Below are positions 1-64,000 of a stretch of DNA of 64,000 bases, piece after piece; the stretch's first letter is position 1; each line of letters begins with the position of its first letter. The translations under genes and the position numbers were made by a program. The notes below the pieces were generated by a model, which was not told where the DNA came from, did not search any database, and worked only from the letters and a program-made list of their open reading frames with translations. This DNA comes from Anoplopoma fimbria (lineage: Eukaryota > Chordata > Actinopteri > Perciformes > Anoplopomatidae), in the NCBI RefSeq assembly GCF_027596085.1, contig NC_072472.1, forward strand, positions 6,758,745 through 6,822,744, read 5' to 3'.

Positions 1-23148
<23,148 letters not shown>

Positions 23149-25039
23149 CTGCAAAGGAGACAAGTCACAAGCGTCATCAGACAGAAAGAACAAACTGCTT
23201 CTACAGAATAAATTATACATACATTGAAAAAAAATGACAATAATAAAAGCCCCAAGCAACAGGTGTGGCTGGCTCTGAACAGGCCACCAAAAAACATGTT
23301 TAGTTCATACCACACAGTTATATTAGAATATTAGACATAGCAGTGTTTGAGCAGAGATAATCAGCCATGTGGTTTAGCAGGACATAGGAGACCAGTGAAG
23401 GAAAGAGGGGGGTTGTGGGGTCAAAGGGTCTGGAAGGGGATGTTAAAGGCTTACTTGGATTCCTGGAGCTAATCTCATTGCTTAAGTAGAAGCCATAGTT
23501 GTTACAGTTATGACTGCTGAATCATTTTCTCCCACTGAGCAGTCTTTCCTTTGTTACCCTGAGAATGACTAAGCTGCAGTGCTGTATGCAGTTTACAATG
23601 GTGTTTTTTATTCCATTCTTTTCTTTACACTGTGACATTTTGAAGGTATAAACAAAGCATGCTTAAAACTAACATTTTATAGTAGAGTTAAAACAGAAAA
23701 AAACAACAACTGCAGTCCATGTTTGTGTGAAAACACCCCATTTTAAATGCAAGAATCCACTTTGGAGCTATAATGAATCAAATAGATCAGTTTGAATTAC
23801 TTTTTTAAAACAGAACTGTATATTTGGATGAGAGCTGAAAGGGAACTGAAGTGACCTTTTACCCGATAATCCATTAAAAAAAATACAAACAAGTTGGCAA
23901 CATAAATAGCTTCTGTGACTTTAAAAACAAACCAGACTGTATGTGAGATGAAGATGCAGCGAGGGGAGGGGATAAGTGTATTAATGATGCATTAGTGGTC
24001 CAATAAGTAGATTAAAATGTAGGTGGATGTGGCACGCAAACAAATCAATAGAATCTGCATTTAAGACACATTTTATATGTAAAAAAGAATCCAACAGATT
24101 CATCTTGAACAGGTCCAGGTGCAGCCGTTGGGGAGCAGCAGTGCAGGTACACAGCAAGCAGTTACATTTCTAGTCGAGTTCATCCATATGCATCAGAACA
24201 CAATATGCTAAGCTAATGCCAAGACATAAGCTGAGCTGTGGTTCTTTTTATCCAGAACCGCAGGGTGCCAATCTGGCAACCGTCCCAAACACAGACCTAT
24301 TGATCCGTACTTCACAGAGTGGCCCTCCCTGTATTCACAACCCCTAACAAACCCAAAACGACGCTGTGTAAAGCATGCAAACTATGAGCACACTGTGTAC
24401 AGATTGTAAAGCCCTCTGAGGCAACTTGATTGAACTCACACATTAGCCTAAGTCCGAGTGTGATAAACCACAAGGTAAAAGCACATTTCTCTGTTAGTGT
24501 GTTGGAATCGACAGATTGTGCAACTGAGAGATTGCTTTTAAATCCCCTGTTGAGGATGTTAACACAATTTCTTAACCTTAAGGGCCACATGTAGGGTCAC
24601 ATGAAATGCAAAGAGAGAAAATACATTCCTCTACAACAGCTAAATTGTAATTTCTGTATAATTATGTTGGAGCTTTCCATATCATCTTGCAAACAGAATA
24701 CAGAAGTATGGATACAGATAAATATTTGCTTGGGTTTGTAGAGCTCTGATACCCGATCTGCCACAGTCAGATTTAAGTCATTTTGTAGAGTAAAGCCTTA
24801 GATCTCGGCTTTGGATGTTTTTTTAATTTAGAAAGGATTATAAATTATAAACATAATATTTGTTTTTCTCTCTCTGACTGTGCCAATCATCTGTGTGCTT
24901 GTGTATCACGTATTGTTATGATTGTGGCCATTTTGCTGCATCAGCTTGTGGATGAAAACTAATGAAACTAATGAAACTGGATGAAACTAAGAACAAATCC
25001 AGCATCAGATCCACTCTGTTTTCAAATCAAAACAATCAG

Positions 25040-25430
25040 AATTTGGTCAAAGTATGTATGAGGCAGCAGTAGGCGGCTTTGAAGACGAAATAGATCACAG
25101 CTTTGATTCCCTGTCAGAAATGGCTGTCTGTCAGGGAACAATGATTGTCTGTACAAAATTTGGTGCCAATCCATGAAGAAGACGATAATTCACTGGAAAA
25201 ATGACAACTTTGACCTGCTGGTGATGGTAGAGAAAAAGTCAAACAGTTTATCCTCTTAGGACCACGAATGTCTTTACAAAATTTGATGGCATTAATGAAA
25301 TAGTTGTTGAGATTTTTTAGTCTGGGACCACAGTAGTGTACTGAGGCAAGCGTAGCTAAAAACAATGTTATGGGCACAGTTTGAGAAGACCTCATTTAAT
25401 ATCAGTAAAGTGGGACTTTCCAGATGTTGT
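25040..25430. repeat. Interspersed repeat fragment (percomorph type)
   Basis: TGTACAAAATTTGGTGCCAA, TTGACCTGCTGGTGATGG and AATAGTTGTTGAGATTTTTT with TAGTCTGGGACCACAG match a repeat I recall from many percomorph introns. No ORF. Confidence 0.5.
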
Positions 25431-26104
25431 GTTCTACATTGGTAGTAGTACTAGTTCCAAAATAAGCTATCATTTGAGGATTTTACTGTACATTTTTTGA
25501 CATATTGTCATTTGCCAAGTCCCTTAATAAAGGTTAACTATTATAAATACAACGGCACCTAAGATGCCAAGCTAACTTTTAGTTTAACATGCATGGAAAG
25601 TTGTTTTTAAAGAAATTCTACTTTGACATTATTGTGGTAAATAATGCTATCAGTTACCATGACGGCTGCATGACAACCCTCTTTAGCAGTTTAACAGATT
25701 GAATATGAAATAAAGGGATGTATCTGACTTATATCTGTCGCACTAGGACAACTCCACTTAATTCAGAGTTAAAGCTTCATTAGACCTCAGAGTTCAAAAC
25801 CTCCGTCGTCACAGCTCATGAGACCTCAAGTTAACCTGCTCAGAGACTTTCATGCAAGGGCCCTGCAGCATTCTTGCTAATGCCTCGGCCACTAATCTGC
25901 GTGTGTGGCCGATAATGCTAACAAGCCTGTGTACTGTATGAGTGAATCGGTTGTGACTCACATGGCAGGGATTCAGAGGCGCAGGCACAGAGAGGCAGGA
26001 AGCATTCATGGTTTACCGAGAACGTTTAAAGTTTCCATGTCTTCAACGAGTTCAGTTGGTTCAGTCTGCGGAGAAAATAACACAGAAGACTTTAGAACAT
26101 TAAC

Positions 26105-26185
26105 ACAGTTAAAGCTGAATTCAGCAGATATTAATAAAGTATTTAAGTACTTTTACAATGTGAAATTTTGAGGTACTTGTACTTT
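26105..26185 (+). repeat. Interspersed repeat fragment, AAGTAC family
   Basis: AGTATTTAAGTACTTTTAC and TTGAGGTACTTGTACTTTGC match the start of the family. Short and degraded. Confidence 0.4.
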
Positions 26186-27252
26186 GCTTTGATTGTTCTT
26201 CTTAACTTCTCATCAGAGGCATATGTTCAACTCCATTAATCTGACAGATATAGTTACTTTTAAGATAAGGATTCTTTTCCACATTAATATTTATCAGCAA
26301 CAATTAGGCAATAACTAATAATTTTGTTGAGAAATGTATTTTCTAATCACATGTTTTCTATGCATTTATAGCTGGGTTCAGATGTTTTGAGTCTTGTTTA
26401 ATGTCCATTTTGACATTTTTTTTATTCTAGTTATGCTAATTGTAGTATCAATATTGTATGTGTCAGTTTGTCAGATTTTATCTTCAACATTTACTAGTCC
26501 TTGGTCCTGTGGTGAGGGAGCTGTTTTCCCCCAGTAATTCATACAGCCACCTGCTCTTAATGTTATTTTAACCAAATATCTGTCTCTTCCTGTTTTACAC
26601 TGTCTTCATAAATATTTGAGACATAAATAGACTTACAACTCAAAGTTCCCTTGTAGTCTCGTACTTTTTATGTTTTATATCTACATCAAATGATCCACAC
26701 TCACTTTAATACATCTGACATTCATGTAACTGATTACTTTTAATCTTGAGTTCTTATTTGATAAGAGTTAAATGACAAGATTGATACCACTGTCATGTCA
26801 GTTGGTTAATCATAAAATTAACTGTAGACTGAAAATTAGGAATTTAAGAACATTACCTTGGGGTCTTGGACGTTTTTGGGGATATATATTTTTTTTTGAC
26901 ATTATGACTGTACAGTTAATGGTTAATAATTATTAGTTGCAGCCCTAATTGAGTTAAGATTGTTTTATGGTAAAAGCTTTCGTCATTTTATCTTGTATGT
27001 AGTCAGATTGATCACATTTTCTTCTGTCTCCTTATCCCCCTGATTCCTGCCTTACTTCATATGATTATTGCTTTTCACTTTTAAAGTTCTAACACATTTT
27101 AATGCAGCAATTATGTTCCTCTCGTACTTTTCTGTGTGCCGTTCTACGTTTAATTAGTTGTCTCACAGGGAAAATTAAAACTGTGGTCTTATCTGAAAAG
27201 AAGCAATCTTTAGAATCTAAATTGAAAGTTAAGAAACCATTCAAACTTAATG

Positions 27253-27379
<127 letters not shown>

Positions 27380-27557
27380 TGCAGCATACTGTATTCACTT
27401 GAAGGGTACATAATGGCTCCTTTAAGTGCTGGCACAGACCGAAGAGCAGTAAGAGGCTTTGGCCTAAAGCTACAGCCGAGCAGCAGCAGCAGCAGCACTG
27501 CGGCCTGGCTGTAGGTTAAGCCCTCGGCCTCGACCCATGTTCACCTGCCCCTCTTAC

Positions 27558-27700
27558 CTCTAAAACACTTTGTAAAAGTCCCCCTCCTCTTTCTCCTGGT
27601 CTCTTCAGTCCTGTGTTCCCTGAGAAGGCGTGAGGAGGCCCAGAGTTGACAGGATGGTTTGTGAAGATGGTGCAGGACTGGAGAAGAAGCTGAGGGATGA
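27558..27700 (-). other. Candidate non-coding first exon of myo7a
   Basis: A consensus donor GAG|GTAAGAG stands at 27551-27560 on the minus strand, between the putative calpain-5 3' end and the myosin start exon, with no competing gene. The upstream limit is a guess and no TATA box is obvious. It could be a chance donor. Confidence 0.18.
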
Positions 27701-28589
27701 AGTCTGTCTATCAGTTCCCAGCTTTTCTGTCAGCCTCCCCCTTCTTTGTTTAAAAATCCTCCACTTGTTCTCGTTCTCTTTTGTTCTCTCGTGGTCCAAG
27801 CCCCCTGTATAATCGTGTGTGATTCAGCAGGCCCAGTAACAGGTTGACGTCTGGGTCAGTGACGGGGCTCCAGACTCACTCACTGCATCTCATTCATGGC
27901 TGCTGATCCTGATTAGCTGGGAGGTGGAGCCTGTTGGTGGTGGACACAGAGACCAGCTGGGAGGTGGAGAGGGAGCTGACCCAGGGCATGACTCCCAAGT
28001 TGTTACCACATGCTAAGTAAATTTAACAAAGGTCAGTTCACAGAAATTACAAAACTAAAACACATTTTCTCACTTATCTCTGGTGGTATCTTTCCATGCA
28101 GATGGTTTTAGTTTTATGTGCCCAGATTCTGAGATATATCAACAGTTCAACAGTTTGGGATCAGCTGTTATATTGTTGTTTTTCTTCTCTCTTTCAATAT
28201 AACCGTTTTTTTTCAGTTATAATACCTATCATTCAGACTTCACTTGCATTATATACATTTAAAATTGCTTTGGCCCCAAAGGAAGAAGAAGTAAATGATT
28301 TAATGGGAGAATTCTGTTGGGACTTGAATTTTGTATTTGTTTTCCAGTCCAGAAAAGCACCTTTATTGAACCACAATGATGCCATTGGGCTCAAAACCTC
28401 ATGTATCGCCATAATAAGGTCAAAAATTCTATGTTTTCAAATACTTTTGTATCAAGAGATACAAAAACAAAACAACACTTCTGTCAGCCTCAACTGTCCT
28501 TTCTGTTTTCTGCAACATTATAATGGACTAATCAACGCTAAATGGAAGATCCTTGTAGTAGCTTTAATTCAAATAAAATGATGACAAAC

Positions 28590-64000
<35,411 letters not shown>

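Noticed and set aside
28096..28581. 161-codon plus-strand open frame
   Set aside because: AT-rich, hydrophobic by composition, no family resemblance, no splice or promoter support.

Overview
The window is teleost genomic DNA, probably from a percomorph fish. Split vertebrate genes with short GT-AG introns sit in AT-rich DNA that carries long CA/TG microsatellites, hAT-type MITEs and a fish tRNA-SINE. It covers the conserved vertebrate block CAPN5 - OMP - MYO7A. No bacterial, phage or CRISPR features are present.

Layout, read along the minus strand in the direction of transcription. (1) About 64000 to 28600: calpain-5. Eleven coding exons (56705 down to 35749) give 587 residues, from just upstream of the catalytic Cys to the stop codon; the N-terminal coding exon or exons lie beyond the right edge. 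The first AATAAA I can see after the stop is near 28610, so the 3' UTR may be about 7 kb. (2) Inside the large calpain intron (48209-56573), on the opposite strand, lies an intronless 160-codon olfactory marker protein gene (51062-51544). (3) About 23150 or further upstream, down to position 1 and beyond: myosin VIIa. Twenty-nine coding exons (23097 down to 142) give residues 1-1387, covering the whole motor, the IQ neck, the charged single alpha-helix, the first MyTH4 domain and the start of the first FERM domain. The rest of the tail lies beyond the left edge. Exon boundaries were set by reading frame, GT/AG sites and the remembered human protein order; all junction phases close.

The three genes share sensory biology. 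Myosin VIIa acts in hair-cell stereocilia and in photoreceptors/RPE, calpain-5 is a retinal and neural protease, and OMP marks olfactory neurons. The window does not separate the teleost paralogues (myo7aa/ab, capn5a/b, two omp genes).

I see no wholly new system. The best leads are two candidate in-frame microexons in the myosin motor (10655-10678 at loop 2, with a tandem NAGNAG acceptor, and 18754-18771), replacement of the short-isoform start Met by Leu, a 12-codon upstream ORF abutting the myosin start, the antisense nesting of omp, two hAT MITEs with perfect 8-bp target duplications, and a 650-bp hairpin-like element.
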